Part shown: positions 46,448 to 55,590 of the stretch, one piece after another
Position numbering within the stretch: position 1 is the stretch's first letter
Layout of the letters: each line of letters starts with the position of its first letter
Assembly: GCA_021798985.1 (NCBI GenBank)
Contig: JAJZBI010000010.1
Span: 1 to 64,000, forward strand
Direction: 5' to 3'
Origin: Actinomycetes bacterium
GTDB lineage: Bacteria; Actinomycetota; Acidimicrobiia; Acidimicrobiales; Bog-793
DNA: 64,000 nucleotides
Made by a program: the position numbers and the translations under genes
Notes under the pieces: model-generated
Told to the model about the DNA's origin: nothing
What the model saw: only the letters and a program-made list of their open reading frames with translations
Databases searched by the model: none

Positions 46448-46912
46448 ATGGGCGCTGAAGTGGCACCACGGCACTACCGCGCCCCGGGCTGGTTCACGAA
46501 GAACGTCCTCAACAACGCCGTCGGGGTACTGACCCGGCTCGGCGTCAGCGTCTGGGGAAGCCGGGTGCTCGAGGTGAAGGGCCGCAAGAGCGGAGCGCCG
46601 CGGCGGACTCCGGTGAACCTGCTCAGCATCGGCGATGCGCACTACCTCGTCTCGCCGCGCGGCGAAGGGCAGTGGGTCCGCAATGTGCGCGCCGATGACG
46701 GGCGGCTGGATCTGATCCTCGGTCAGCACCGCACCCACTACCTTGCCGACGAGCTCGAGGACTCAGCAAAGATCCCCGTGCTGCGCGCCTATCTGAAGCG
46801 GTGGAAGGCAGAAGTGGGCGTCTTCTTCGAAGGCGTCGGGCCCGAGGCGACCGACGAGGAGATCGCCGCAATCGCCCCGCGACACCCGGTGTTCGTGCTC
46901 CGGCAACGGTGA
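46448..46912 (+). CDS. F420H2-dependent (Ddn-like) nitroreductase/quinone reductase family protein
   Basis: 154 residues from ATG 46448, with AGAGGAG shortly upstream. The fold is a split beta-barrel of the PF04075 family: GSRVLEVKGRKSGAPRRTPVN, LVSPRGEGQWVRNVRA and the C-terminal ELEDSAKIPVLRAYLKRW. Known members use deazaflavin F420H2 to reduce quinones or nitro compounds, or bind related cofactors. F420 use is inferred from family and host type. The stop overlaps the TetR start (GTGA). Confidence 0.85.
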   Translation: MGAEVAPRHYRAPGWFTKNVLNNAVGVLTRLGVSVWGSRVLEVKGRKSGAPRRTPVNLLSIGDAHYLVSPRGEGQWVRNVRADDGRLDLILGQHRTHYLADELEDSAKIPVLRAYLKRWKAEVGVFFEGVGPEATDEEIAAIAPRHPVFVLRQR

Positions 46913-47529
46913 CGCCCCCACCCGCGCGCAGCGAGCGATCGAGCCGAGCGAAGGAGATCGTCGCCGTGGCGCTCGGCATTCTCGAACACGAGGGGGCCGA
47001 CGCCCTCACCATGCGCCACTTGGCAGCTGCGGTCGGCATGCAGGCCCCCTCGCTCTACAAGCACTTCGCGACCAAGCGCGCCGTCGAGGTCGCCCTCATC
47101 GAGCAGGGCCTGGCCGAGCTCGGCGCCACCTTGCACGCCTCCGTAGCAAGGGGCGCCGGCGGTGGCGATGGTGCCGTGCGGCGGCTGCTCAGCGCCTACC
47201 GAGCCGCCGCTCGCGCGAATCCGGCGCTCTACCGGCTGGCGACGGCCGGACCGCTCCCCCGAGCGGACCTCCCTCCGGGCCTCGAGGACTGGGCGGGCGA
47301 GCCGTTCTTGCTCGCCACCGGTGATCCGTGGCGCGCGCAGGCGCTGTTCGCGTTCGCGCACGGGATGGTCATCCTCGAGCTGGATGATCGCCTCGTGCCC
47401 GCGCCCGATCTCCGTTCGACCTGGGGCGCCGGCGCTCGCGCCTTCGCCGGGACGACGATCACCGGCTCTCGTGTCGAGCTCGAGACGCGAGCCCAGTGGC
47501 CAGGTGGTGATGCCGAACGGTCCGATTGA
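46909..47529 (+). CDS. TetR-family regulator of the Ddn-like operon
   Basis: 206 residues from GTG 46909, overlapping the preceding stop by four bases. The helix-turn-helix is IVAVALGILEHEGADALTMR then HLAAAVGMQAPSLYKHFATK. The C-terminal domain has WRAQALFAFAHGMVILEL, resembling WHG/TetR_C-type ligand domains. Co-transcription with the reductase and the palindrome upstream imply self-repression and induction by a reductase substrate. The ligand is unknown. Confidence 0.9.
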   Translation: MTPPPARSERSSRAKEIVAVALGILEHEGADALTMRHLAAAVGMQAPSLYKHFATKRAVEVALIEQGLAELGATLHASVARGAGGGDGAVRRLLSAYRAAARANPALYRLATAGPLPRADLPPGLEDWAGEPFLLATGDPWRAQALFAFAHGMVILELDDRLVPAPDLRSTWGAGARAFAGTTITGSRVELETRAQWPGGDAERSD

Positions 47530-47700
47530 TCGAGATGAACAATGAGATCGACCTCGGGCCGGTGGACCTGCCGTCCCCCGCACGGACCTGCACCGCGTAG
47601 CGAGCTCCTTGCCCCAAGCTCCACGCTGGCCGCGATGCACCTGAGGGCGTGGCGAGTCTGGTCGCTCGAGCCCAGCGTGGGGGATCGACGCCGGCCCGTG

Positions 47701-49530
47701 TCAGCGACCGGGCTGGCGCGTGATCAGCGCGGCGATCTCGCTGGCGGGGAGCTTCGGCTTGCGATCGGGCCAGGCGAGGCCATTCTCTTCCTGGTCGGTG
47801 TCACACAGCTGGGTGTAGCAAAAGCCCGCCAGCGCGCGGCACTCCGCAATCGCTGTGAAGAGCGCGTCGAGGCGCTCGGCGAGTCCGGCGGGGTCCTCGG
47901 CGTCGCTGTAGCCGTGCCAGGCGCCGTCGTGCTCGGCCGGCAGCGCCACGCCGCCAAACTCGCTCAAGATCACCGGCAGTCCCGAAGGCGCCGGGCCGAT
48001 GCTGAGGGCGCGCACCGCCGGCCAGGAACCGGACAGCGTCGCGGCGAGCGCCGCGGCATCGCCGTAGCGCTCGAGCAGCACGGCGGGGTCCCGGGCGTAG
48101 TCATGGATTGTGAACAGGTCGCTGTTGGTGTGCTCCCAGCCGTCGTTCGAGACGACCGGCCGGCTCGGGTCGAGCGAACGGGTGAGCTCGGCAAGGCCAC
48201 GCACGAGGCTCGCCTGCTCGGGGCGATCCGCGATCGCCGGGACACCCCAGCTCTCGTTGAAGGGCACCCAGACCACGATGCAGGGATGGCTGCGGTCGCG
48301 CTCGATCGCCTCGGCCCACTCGGTGAAGAGGCGGCGGACGGCGCGGCGCGAGAAGGCGCCACAGCTCGGCATCTCCTCCCACACCACGAGCCCGAGGCGG
48401 TCGCACCAGTACAAAAAGAGCGGGTCCTCGATCTTTTGGTGCACCCGGGCGCCGTTGAAGCCGAGCGACTTGATCAGCTCGACCTCGTCGCGAAGCGCCA
48501 GGCGGCTCGGCGCCGCGAGATGGGTGTCGGGCCAGTACCCCTGGGTGAGCACGAGGCGCAGGCGGTAGGGGCGCCGGTTGAGGACGAACTGGCCGTCTCG
48601 CGCGCCAACCGAGCGGATGCCGAGGTAGGAACGCGCCGAGTCCACCACGGCGCCGTCCTCGTCCAAGAGCGCCACCTCGGCCCCGAGGCGTCGGGGGTGC
48701 TCGGGCGACCACTCGAGGTGCTCCCACTCCCAGGCATTGGCGAGCGCGGGAAGCGCCAGGTGGGCGGAGACCTCGCCGGCCAGGGCGCGGCACTCGTGCT
48801 CGGCGACGAGCTCGCCGCCCATCGACAGCCGCAGGCGCACCCGGGCCGAGGTGCGCGTGCTGAGGCGGGCGCTCCAGGCGATCTCGCCGCGCACCACGTC
48901 GCTGTCGAAGTCGAGCGCGCACAGGTGCGTCGCCGGGACGACCTCCAGCCAGACCGGCTGCCAGATGCCGCCCGTGCGCCCGTACCAGACGCTGTGGGGC
49001 GCGTCGCGCCAGTCCTGCTTGCCGCGAGGCTGGGCGAGGTCACCGGGCTGGTCCTCGGCGCGCACCACTAAACACACCTCACCGGCCGCGTCGGCCGGCA
49101 GCGTGGCGGAGAACGGCGTGTGGCCACCTTCGTGCTCGGTGAGCAGGGCGCCGTCCAAAAAGACCTGCGCGGCGTAGTCGACCGCCCCGAAGTGCACCAC
49201 GACCCGCTCGTCGGCGCCGTGGTCGGGCAAAGTGATGGTCCGCCGGTACCAGAGGACCGGGTGCGGGCCCGCCTCGCCGATCCCCGAGCGCTCGGACTCA
49301 AAGGGGAACGGCACGATGATCGAGCGGTCGAAGACCGGTGCGCCCGGGTCGCCAAAGTGCTGATCACGACCGACGTCGCCGTCGTCAAAGCAGAACTCCC
49401 AGGGCCCCGTCAGGTCGACGAAGCCGTCGCGGACAAGGCGCGGACGCGGATATCCGGCCTCGACGGCGGCGTCGAGCGCGGCGAGGTAGTCGGTGTCGGC
49501 GGCCTCGTCGGGGCGGGATTGGGTCGTCAT
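47701..49530 (-). CDS. Glycoside hydrolase family 2 enzyme (beta-galactosidase/glucuronidase-like)
   Basis: 609 residues from ATG 49530, with GAGAGGAA upstream. The N-terminal sugar-binding beta domain (GFVDLTGPWEFCFDDGDVG; VVVHFGAVDYAAQVFLDGAL) is followed by an Ig-like domain and the TIM barrel. The general acid/base is in VVWVPFNESWGVPAI and the nucleophile in LPVILSEFGGVALP. It also has VVWEEMPSCGAFSRRAV, typical of smaller GH2 members. No signal peptide, so it acts in the cytoplasm on imported oligosaccharides. Last gene of the LacI-controlled sugar operon. Confidence 0.87.
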   Translation of the reverse strand: MTTQSRPDEAADTDYLAALDAAVEAGYPRPRLVRDGFVDLTGPWEFCFDDGDVGRDQHFGDPGAPVFDRSIIVPFPFESERSGIGEAGPHPVLWYRRTITLPDHGADERVVVHFGAVDYAAQVFLDGALLTEHEGGHTPFSATLPADAAGEVCLVVRAEDQPGDLAQPRGKQDWRDAPHSVWYGRTGGIWQPVWLEVVPATHLCALDFDSDVVRGEIAWSARLSTRTSARVRLRLSMGGELVAEHECRALAGEVSAHLALPALANAWEWEHLEWSPEHPRRLGAEVALLDEDGAVVDSARSYLGIRSVGARDGQFVLNRRPYRLRLVLTQGYWPDTHLAAPSRLALRDEVELIKSLGFNGARVHQKIEDPLFLYWCDRLGLVVWEEMPSCGAFSRRAVRRLFTEWAEAIERDRSHPCIVVWVPFNESWGVPAIADRPEQASLVRGLAELTRSLDPSRPVVSNDGWEHTNSDLFTIHDYARDPAVLLERYGDAAALAATLSGSWPAVRALSIGPAPSGLPVILSEFGGVALPAEHDGAWHGYSDAEDPAGLAERLDALFTAIAECRALAGFCYTQLCDTDQEENGLAWPDRKPKLPASEIAALITRQPGR

Positions 49531-49627
49531 GACGCGGTTCCTCTCGGTCGGTTCGATCCACCAGCAGCCGTGATCGCGAGGGACGGGTCGCCCCACCCGA
49601 TGCGGCGCCGCACGCCGGCCCGCGGCG

Positions 49628-50530
49628 TCATCGGATGCCGGAGGTGGCGATGCTCTCGACGAAGCGTCGCTGGATGAGCAAGAAGGCGATCACCATCGGT
49701 GCGATCGCGAGCGTCGAGCCGGCCATCACGAGCCCGTACTGAATCACATGTTGGCCCGTGAAGAGCGCGAGGCCAGAGGCGAGCGTGTACATCGAGCTGT
49801 TGGAGGAGATGATCAGCGGCCAGAGTAGGTCGTTCCAGTTGTACATGAAGTGGAACAGCGCAAGGGTCAGCACCGCCGGGGTGGCGAGGCGCAGCATCAC
49901 GCTGCGGTAGATGCGCAGGTCCCCAGCTCCGTCCACGCGCGCCGCGTCCTCGAGCTCGGCGGGGATGCTCAAGAAGAACTGGCGCAAGAAGAAGATGCCG
50001 AACGCATTCGTCGCCCGCGGCAAGATCAGGCCCTGGTAGGTGTTGATCCAGTGGAAGTTCGTCAGCTCGACGAACAGCGGGATCAAGTTCACCTGGAACG
50101 GCAGCATCAGCGTGATCAAGATGAGGACGAAGATCACGTTCTTGCCGGGAAAGTCGAGGCGCGCCAATGCGTAGGCCGTCAGCGAGTCGAAGGTCAACGA
50201 GCACAGCGTGACCCCGCCGGCAAAGATCGTCGAGTTCAACAACAGCCGCGGCATGTCGATCGCCGACCAGGCGCCCGAGTAGTTCGACCAGGTGAACTGC
50301 GCGGAGACAAAGCTCGGATGGGCGGTGATGATGGCCCCTTCTGGCTTGAAGGAGGTCGCCACCATCCACACGAGCGGCAGCACGATGACGAGGGCGGCGA
50401 CGCTCGCCATCGTCACCGCCCAGGCGGTGCCAAAGCGCGACGCCTCGCCGCTTCGGCGCCTGGTGGGGAACCCGCTGCGGCGGGCGGTGGACGCCGGCGG
50501 GTCGAGGTCGCTGAGGGTCGTCGCCATCAA
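49628..50530 (-). CDS. Carbohydrate ABC transporter permease (MalG-like)
   Basis: 300 residues, six hydrophobic segments beginning MASVAALVIVLPLVWMVATS. The cytoplasmic EAA loop is ELEDAARVDGAGDLRIYRSVMLRLATPAV, split over residues ~185-214, the contact point for the ATPase. CUT1-family arrangement. Overlaps the upstream permease by four bases (ATGA). It pairs with the MalF-like permease and the binding protein. Confidence 0.9.
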   Translation of the reverse strand: MMATTLSDLDPPASTARRSGFPTRRRSGEASRFGTAWAVTMASVAALVIVLPLVWMVATSFKPEGAIITAHPSFVSAQFTWSNYSGAWSAIDMPRLLLNSTIFAGGVTLCSLTFDSLTAYALARLDFPGKNVIFVLILITLMLPFQVNLIPLFVELTNFHWINTYQGLILPRATNAFGIFFLRQFFLSIPAELEDAARVDGAGDLRIYRSVMLRLATPAVLTLALFHFMYNWNDLLWPLIISSNSSMYTLASGLALFTGQHVIQYGLVMAGSTLAIAPMVIAFLLIQRRFVESIATSGIR

Positions 50531-51450
50531 TACCGCACCACGCGCTTTGAGAAGAACTTGAGCTGCAACAAGCTGAGCATGAGCACGATCGCCATCAACA
50601 CGTACGCGATCGCCGAGGCGTAGCCCATCTGGAAGTTGGTGAAGCCCTGGCGATAGATCAGCATCACGAGCGTCTCGGTGCTGAACGCCGGGCCGCCCTG
50701 GGTCATGACGTAGATCTGGTCGAAGGCCTGGAGGCTGGCGATCAGCGCGATGACGGTGACGAACATCGTCGTGTTGGAGAGCAGCGGGACCGTCACGTTC
50801 GAAAAGCGTCGCCAGCGCGTCGCGCCGTCGATGGAGGCGGCTTCGTAGAGCTCTTTCGGGATGGTCTGGAGGCCGGCGATGAAGATGACCATGTAGAAGC
50901 CCACGTTCTTCCAGATCCCGACGAGGATCACCGCCGGCATGGCGAGGCTCACGCTGTCCAGCCAGTCCGGCACGTGGATGCCGATCTGGCCGAGCCAGTA
51001 GGTGAGGAAGCCGATCGAGGGGGTGAACATGAAGCGGAAGACGATCGCCGAGACCGCGAAGGAGACGACGGCCGGCAAGAAGATCGCCGCCCGGAACAGC
51101 CCGCGGCCCGGCAGGCCCTTTCGGTTCAACAACAACGCGAGGCCAAGGGCGAGGGCGACCGAGACCGGCGTGACGACCCCGGCGTAGTACAAGGTGTTGA
51201 CGAGGTCGCGCCAGAACTGCGGGTCATGGACGAGGTGGCCGTAGTTCGACAGGCCGATGAAGCGCGAGGCGCCGAAGAAGGAGTAGTTCGTGAGCGAGAG
51301 CCAACCGGCACGCACCAGGGGGTAGAACATGAAGACCCCGAGCACGATCAGGCTCGGCGCCATGAAGAGGTAGGCGACGCGGGTGCGCCGACGGCGCTGC
51401 TTGGTCGCCCACGGGTACCACAGGCGGCTCTTCAAGGTCCTGGTCGCCAT
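50527..51450 (-). CDS. Carbohydrate ABC transporter permease (MalF/UgpA-like)
   Basis: 307 residues from ATG 51450, with GGAGCG just upstream; the longer frame is unsupported. A basic N-terminus (KQRRRRTRVAYLFMAPSLIVLGVFM) leads into six helices. The EAA loop is IPKELYEAASIDGATRWRRF. CUT1 family. A large inverted repeat separates it from the binding-protein gene upstream, and it overlaps the next permease. Confidence 0.9.
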   Translation of the reverse strand: MATRTLKSRLWYPWATKQRRRRTRVAYLFMAPSLIVLGVFMFYPLVRAGWLSLTNYSFFGASRFIGLSNYGHLVHDPQFWRDLVNTLYYAGVVTPVSVALALGLALLLNRKGLPGRGLFRAAIFLPAVVSFAVSAIVFRFMFTPSIGFLTYWLGQIGIHVPDWLDSVSLAMPAVILVGIWKNVGFYMVIFIAGLQTIPKELYEAASIDGATRWRRFSNVTVPLLSNTTMFVTVIALIASLQAFDQIYVMTQGGPAFSTETLVMLIYRQGFTNFQMGYASAIAYVLMAIVLMLSLLQLKFFSKRVVRY

Positions 51451-51477
51451 CAACGCTCCGATCTTGCTCCGGCGCGG

Positions 51478-51508
51478 CCACCTGGGGGAGGGCCGCTCCC
51501 CCAGGTGG
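51478..51508 (-). promoter_or_regulatory. Perfect 13-bp intercistronic hairpin after the binding-protein gene
   Basis: CCACCTGGGGGAG (51478-51490) and CTCCCCCAGGTGG (51496-51508) with a GGCCG loop. It lies between the stop of the solute-binding protein and the permease start on the minus strand. No T-tract follows, so it is better seen as an mRNA-stabilising or partial-attenuation structure. That would keep binding-protein mRNA more abundant than permease mRNA, as in malE-malF. Confidence 0.85.
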
Positions 51509-51531
51509 CGATGCGCCATTGGTCTGGCGGA

Positions 51532-52794
51532 CTAGCCGAGATAGCTCTGGATCTGCTGGCTGGCGGACTCGAGCGTCGACTTGACGGGGGCGCCGTCGAG
51601 GATCTTCTCGATCGCCGGCGTCCAGGTGTTGGTGTCGATGTTCGTGAAGTTCGCCCCGAGCTGGTAGGGAACCGCGTTGTGCCCGGCCTGCTCGAACAGC
51701 GCGACCTGGGGATTCTTCTTCAGCTCCGCGGCGGTGACGTCGGTGCGCGTCGGCACGAAGCCGGTGTGCACCGCGTAGTCGATCTGGGTCGCCTTGGCGT
51801 TCCAGAAGTTGAAGAACGTCTCGGCGGCCTTCACCTTGGCGGCGCTGTCCTTGGCGTTGATCGACATCGCGGTCACGTCGGTCAACGTGAGCGTGCGCTT
51901 CGGGCCGGCGGGCACCGGCGCGAGGCCGTAGTTGACCTTGGCCTGGGTGTAGCCCGTGGTCGCCCAAGGGCCGTTGACCTCCATCGCTGCCTTCTGGGCC
52001 TGGAAGAGGCTGTCGGCGTCCGCACCGGTGATGTTCTTCGGCGCGATCCCGTCTTTGATGATCAGCTTCGACCACTGCTCGACTGCCGAGATCGACTGCG
52101 GCGAGGCAAGCACGCTCTTGGTGATCGAAGAGTTCACGATGCCGCCGCCGTTCTCCCACAATAGGATCGGCCAGACCGGGATGGTGTTGTTGTCCGCCAG
52201 CGCGATGCCGTACTGGGGCGACTTGCCGCCGTGGGAGAGCTTCACCGCGTCGCTCATCCACTGCGACCAGTTCTTCGGCGGCCCGGCGATGTGGGCCTTG
52301 GCGAACAAGGTCTTGTTCCAATACATCATGAGCGGCGCGTAGTTGACCGGCACCCCGTACTGCGTGCCGTTCACGCGGGTCGCCGCGACGGCGCCCTTGG
52401 CGAGGGCGTGGGTGTCGGGGCTGTGCTGGTAGTAGGAGTTCAGCGGCAAGAAGACGTGCTTCTCCGCGTACTGCGGAAGCTGCTGGGTGTCCATCGCCTC
52501 GATGTCGGGCCCGCTCCCGGACGCGAGCGCCGGCAGCAGCTTGGTGTAGAAGGTGTCCCACGGCATGATCGACATGTCGATCGTGATGTTCGGATGCGTC
52601 TTGTTGAACTCGTTCACGAGCGCCTTCACCGTCGGCCCGTCCGGGCCGGTGAAGCCGTTCCAGTAGGTCAGCGTGATGTGGCCGCCGCTCGCCTTGGGCG
52701 AGGCGCTCGCCAGGCCGCCCACCATTGCCGCGCCGGCGGCGCCGGCGATCAGCGCGGCGGTCGCCCGGAGCGCCTTGTGCTTGGAGCGCTTCAT
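51532..52794 (-). CDS. Sugar ABC transporter extracellular solute-binding protein
   Basis: 420 residues from ATG 52794, behind GGGGAGAGG. The signal peptide is basic MKRSKHK followed by LRATAALIAGAAGAAMVGGLASAS. Unusually for a Gram-positive binding protein, there is no lipobox cysteine. The mature part is a family 1 binding protein (HITLTYWNGFTGPDGPTVKALV; FAKAHIAGPPKNWSQWMSDA; GGKSPQYGIALADNN). It should capture an oligosaccharide outside the membrane. Second gene of the GH51-led operon. Confidence 0.9.
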   Translation of the reverse strand: MKRSKHKALRATAALIAGAAGAAMVGGLASASPKASGGHITLTYWNGFTGPDGPTVKALVNEFNKTHPNITIDMSIMPWDTFYTKLLPALASGSGPDIEAMDTQQLPQYAEKHVFLPLNSYYQHSPDTHALAKGAVAATRVNGTQYGVPVNYAPLMMYWNKTLFAKAHIAGPPKNWSQWMSDAVKLSHGGKSPQYGIALADNNTIPVWPILLWENGGGIVNSSITKSVLASPQSISAVEQWSKLIIKDGIAPKNITGADADSLFQAQKAAMEVNGPWATTGYTQAKVNYGLAPVPAGPKRTLTLTDVTAMSINAKDSAAKVKAAETFFNFWNAKATQIDYAVHTGFVPTRTDVTAAELKKNPQVALFEQAGHNAVPYQLGANFTNIDTNTWTPAIEKILDGAPVKSTLESASQQIQSYLG

Positions 52795-52941
52795 CGTTGT
52801 CGGTTCCTCTCCCCTGAGTTTCTCGATCGGTGCTGATTCAGTACTGCTGCGCGCGGCCCGTGCCGCGCCGTGGACGCCCATGCGTGAATGCCGTCCCCCT
52901 TTCCCCCGCTTTGTCGGACCACGCGTCGATGCCTCGAGCGC

Positions 52942-54420
52942 TCAGGCGAGCGCCAGCGAGATGACGCTGTGGGTGTGCGCCGGGAAGCGCTGGATCCGCG
53001 CTCCTCCTGGCCCCTCGAGCGGCTCGGCGACCACGCCGACCGCGTCGGGGTGCGCAAAGGTGTTGGTGGCTCGCCAGTCCGACGCCTCGACCCGCTCCAG
53101 GCTGGCCGCGGAGACCTCGAGGCTCGGCCACAGCGCGAGCTCGGCAGTCAGGTCCTCCTCGGCGCGGTTCACCACGCTCAGCCACAGCGTTTTCTGATCG
53201 CTCGAGCGCCACGCGACCACGTCCAGTACGGGGAAGGGACCGAGGTCGGCGACCCGGTGGGCCTCGGCAGTGTCGAGGACCTCGGCAAGGTCATGGCGTG
53301 GGCAGCTGACCGCCACATCCAGCGCCTCGCCCTCGAGGTGGGCGCCAAAGAGCCGGAGGGGGTGGTAGATCGACTGCAGGACGATTCCCTCCGGGCTCGT
53401 CATGATCGGCGCGAGGACGTTCACCAGCTGGGCGAGGTTCGCCATCTTCACCACCGCCGCGTTGCGGACAAAGCCGTGGACGTAGGTCGCGACCGCAAGC
53501 GCATCGGCGAGCGTGTAGGTCTCCTCGTGGTCGTCTGGACCGTGGTGGCGCTTGGCGACGCGGACGTTCCATTCGTCGTAGGCGATATCGATGCGATGCG
53601 AGAGGCGCTGGTTGTAGCGGGCCTTTTCGATCAGCGCCGAGGTGATCCGCACCGCTCGCTCCGCCTGGTGAGGAGCAAGCACGTTCGACCAGTAGTCCTC
53701 GCTGCCGGTGTAGATGTGGATGCTGTAGTAGCGGACGAACTCGGCGAGGCCCGAGATGACCGTCTCGTCCCAGTCCGACCAGCCCGTCTCTCCGCACGCC
53801 ACGAGCTCGATGCTCGGGTCCGTCCACGTCAGCACCTTGGCCCACTCACGAGCCGCCGTGACGTAGTCGCTGGCGGTCTTGTGGCCGATCTGCCACTCGC
53901 CGTAGACCTCGTTGCCCAGGCCGAAATAGCGCACGCCATAGGGTTCATCGCGCCCGTTCGCCCGGCGTTGGCGGGCGGCCTCGGTGTTGCCGGCCGAATT
54001 GCAGTACTCGAGCCACTCGCGCGCCTCATCGAGCGTGCCGGTCCCCATGTTGAGGCACAGGTAGGGCTCGGCGCCGACGAGCTCGCACAGGCGCATGAAC
54101 TCATCGGTCCCAAAGCGGTTCGACTCCTCGGTGCGCCAGGCGGCGTCAAAGCGACGGGGCCGGGAGTCGATCGGGCCGATGCCGTCGTGGAAGTGGTAGC
54201 CGGAGACGAAGTTGCCGCCGGGCCAGCGCAGCACCGGTGGCCGCAGGGCGCGCACCGCCTCGAGGACGTCGGTGCGAAAGCCCTCGGCGTCGGAGCGAGG
54301 CGAGTTCTCGTCGAAGACGCCGCCGTAGATGCAGCGCCCCATGTGCTCGGCGAAGCCACCGAGGATCCGCCGATCGACGGTGCCGACCACGCGGTCGGTG
54401 TTCACGACGATGCGATTCAC
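52942..54420 (-). CDS. GH51 alpha-L-arabinofuranosidase
   Basis: 492 residues from GTG 54420, which has AGGGGGG two bases upstream and matches the family N-terminus (NRIVVNTDRVVGTVDRRILGG, then FAEHMGRCIYGGVFDE). The TIM barrel contains PVLRWPGGNFVSGYHF, the acid/base GLGNEVYGEWQIG and the nucleophile IAYDEWNVRV. A C-terminal beta-sandwich follows. No signal peptide, so it is cytoplasmic and releases arabinofuranose from imported oligosaccharides. First gene of the minus-strand sugar operon and divergent from lacI. Confidence 0.92.
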   Translation of the reverse strand: MNRIVVNTDRVVGTVDRRILGGFAEHMGRCIYGGVFDENSPRSDAEGFRTDVLEAVRALRPPVLRWPGGNFVSGYHFHDGIGPIDSRPRRFDAAWRTEESNRFGTDEFMRLCELVGAEPYLCLNMGTGTLDEAREWLEYCNSAGNTEAARQRRANGRDEPYGVRYFGLGNEVYGEWQIGHKTASDYVTAAREWAKVLTWTDPSIELVACGETGWSDWDETVISGLAEFVRYYSIHIYTGSEDYWSNVLAPHQAERAVRITSALIEKARYNQRLSHRIDIAYDEWNVRVAKRHHGPDDHEETYTLADALAVATYVHGFVRNAAVVKMANLAQLVNVLAPIMTSPEGIVLQSIYHPLRLFGAHLEGEALDVAVSCPRHDLAEVLDTAEAHRVADLGPFPVLDVVAWRSSDQKTLWLSVVNRAEEDLTAELALWPSLEVSAASLERVEASDWRATNTFAHPDAVGVVAEPLEGPGGARIQRFPAHTHSVISLALA

Positions 54421-54463
54421 GTCCCCCCCTGCGACGACCCGGTCGGGCGATTGCGTTCGTAGC

Positions 54464-54507
54464 ATGCCACGTGGCATTCCACGTTGCAACGAGACCTCTC
54501 CTACAAT
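54464..54507. promoter_or_regulatory. LacI-type operators and promoter between GH51 gene and lacI
   Basis: Two perfect palindromes: ATGCCACGTGGCAT (54464-54477) and CGTTGCAACG (54482-54491). The second, with its central C-G step, is typical of LacI-family sites. A -10-like TACAAT lies at 54502-54507 for the plus-strand lacI gene. Placement would let one repressor control both divergent units. Confidence 0.75.
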
Positions 54508-54543
54508 GTCGGCGCCAGTTGGTCGGCGAGGACGGAGCAACCC

Positions 54544-55590
54544 ATGCCGGTGACGATGCGGGACGTGGCCCTGTTGGCCGGGGTCTCGCCGAGGACGGTG
54601 TCGAACGTCGTCAACGACTTCGCCCTCGTCGCCCCCGAGACCCGCGCCCGGGTGCGCCGGGCGATCGAAGAGCTCGGCTACCGCCCGAACCCGATGGCAA
54701 AGAGCCTGCGCAGCGGCCGCTCGGGCTTGGTCATGCTGGCCCTGCCGGACCTATCGATCGCGTATTTCGCCGAGCTGTCGTCGCTCATCATCGCCGAGGC
54801 GCGTCAGCGCTCCTACACCGTCATCATCGAACAGACCGACGGGGACGGGGTGCGCGAGCTCGAACTGATCGATCGCGACGCCCGCCGGGCCTTCGTCGAC
54901 GGGCTGATCTTCAGCCCGCTCGCACTGAGCGCCGAGCAGCTCGCCGACGCCTCGGCGGCCCTCCCTGTCGTCCTGCTCGGAGAGCACGGCGCGGTCGGCG
55001 GTCACGACCACGTGGGCATCGACAACGTGGGCGCCGCGCGGGCGGCCGTCGAGCACCTCATCGGCCTCGGCCGTCGGCGCATCGCGGCGATCGGGCAGCA
55101 GGACGCGGTGAGCAGCGAGACGGCGGTGCTGCGCAGCGCGGGATATCGCGCCGCCCTCGAGGCGGCCGGGCGTCCCGTCGTGCCCGAGCTCATCGCCAGC
55201 GTCCCCGCCTACCACCGAGATGACGGAGCGGCGGCGATGGCCCGGCTGCTCGCGCTCGACGAGCCTCCCGACGCCGTCTTTTGCTACAACGACCTCCTGG
55301 CATTCGGTGCGATGCGCGCGCTCGCCGAGCACCGCCTCTCGGTCCCCGACGACGTCGCCGTCATCGGCTTTGATGACAGCGAGGAGGGCCGCTACCGCTC
55401 GCCCTCGCTCTCGACGATCGCCCCGGACAAGAAGGCGTTGGCCTTTGCGGCGATGGAGCGCCTGGTCGGACGGATCGACGGCGCCGAGGGACCGCCCACC
55501 AGCCAGGCGGTGCCCTTTCATCTCGCGGCGCGTGAGAGCACCCTCGGGCTCGGCACCGGTCGCTCTCCCGCTGGGCTGACGACGGGCTGA
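54544..55590 (+). CDS. LacI-family transcriptional repressor of the sugar operon
   Basis: 348 residues from ATG 54544, with GGACGGAG upstream. The HTH and hinge are TMRDVALLAGVSPRTVSNVV and RRAIEELGYRPNPMAKSLRSG. The periplasmic-binding-like sensor domain includes LPVVLLGEHGAVGGHDHVGIDN, split over residues ~140-160, and VAVIGFDDSEEGRYRSPSLS. It should bind the palindromes at 54464-54491 and release them when the imported sugar is present. Likely autoregulated. Confidence 0.92.
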   Translation: MPVTMRDVALLAGVSPRTVSNVVNDFALVAPETRARVRRAIEELGYRPNPMAKSLRSGRSGLVMLALPDLSIAYFAELSSLIIAEARQRSYTVIIEQTDGDGVRELELIDRDARRAFVDGLIFSPLALSAEQLADASAALPVVLLGEHGAVGGHDHVGIDNVGAARAAVEHLIGLGRRRIAAIGQQDAVSSETAVLRSAGYRAALEAAGRPVVPELIASVPAYHRDDGAAAMARLLALDEPPDAVFCYNDLLAFGAMRALAEHRLSVPDDVAVIGFDDSEEGRYRSPSLSTIAPDKKALAFAAMERLVGRIDGAEGPPTSQAVPFHLAARESTLGLGTGRSPAGLTTG

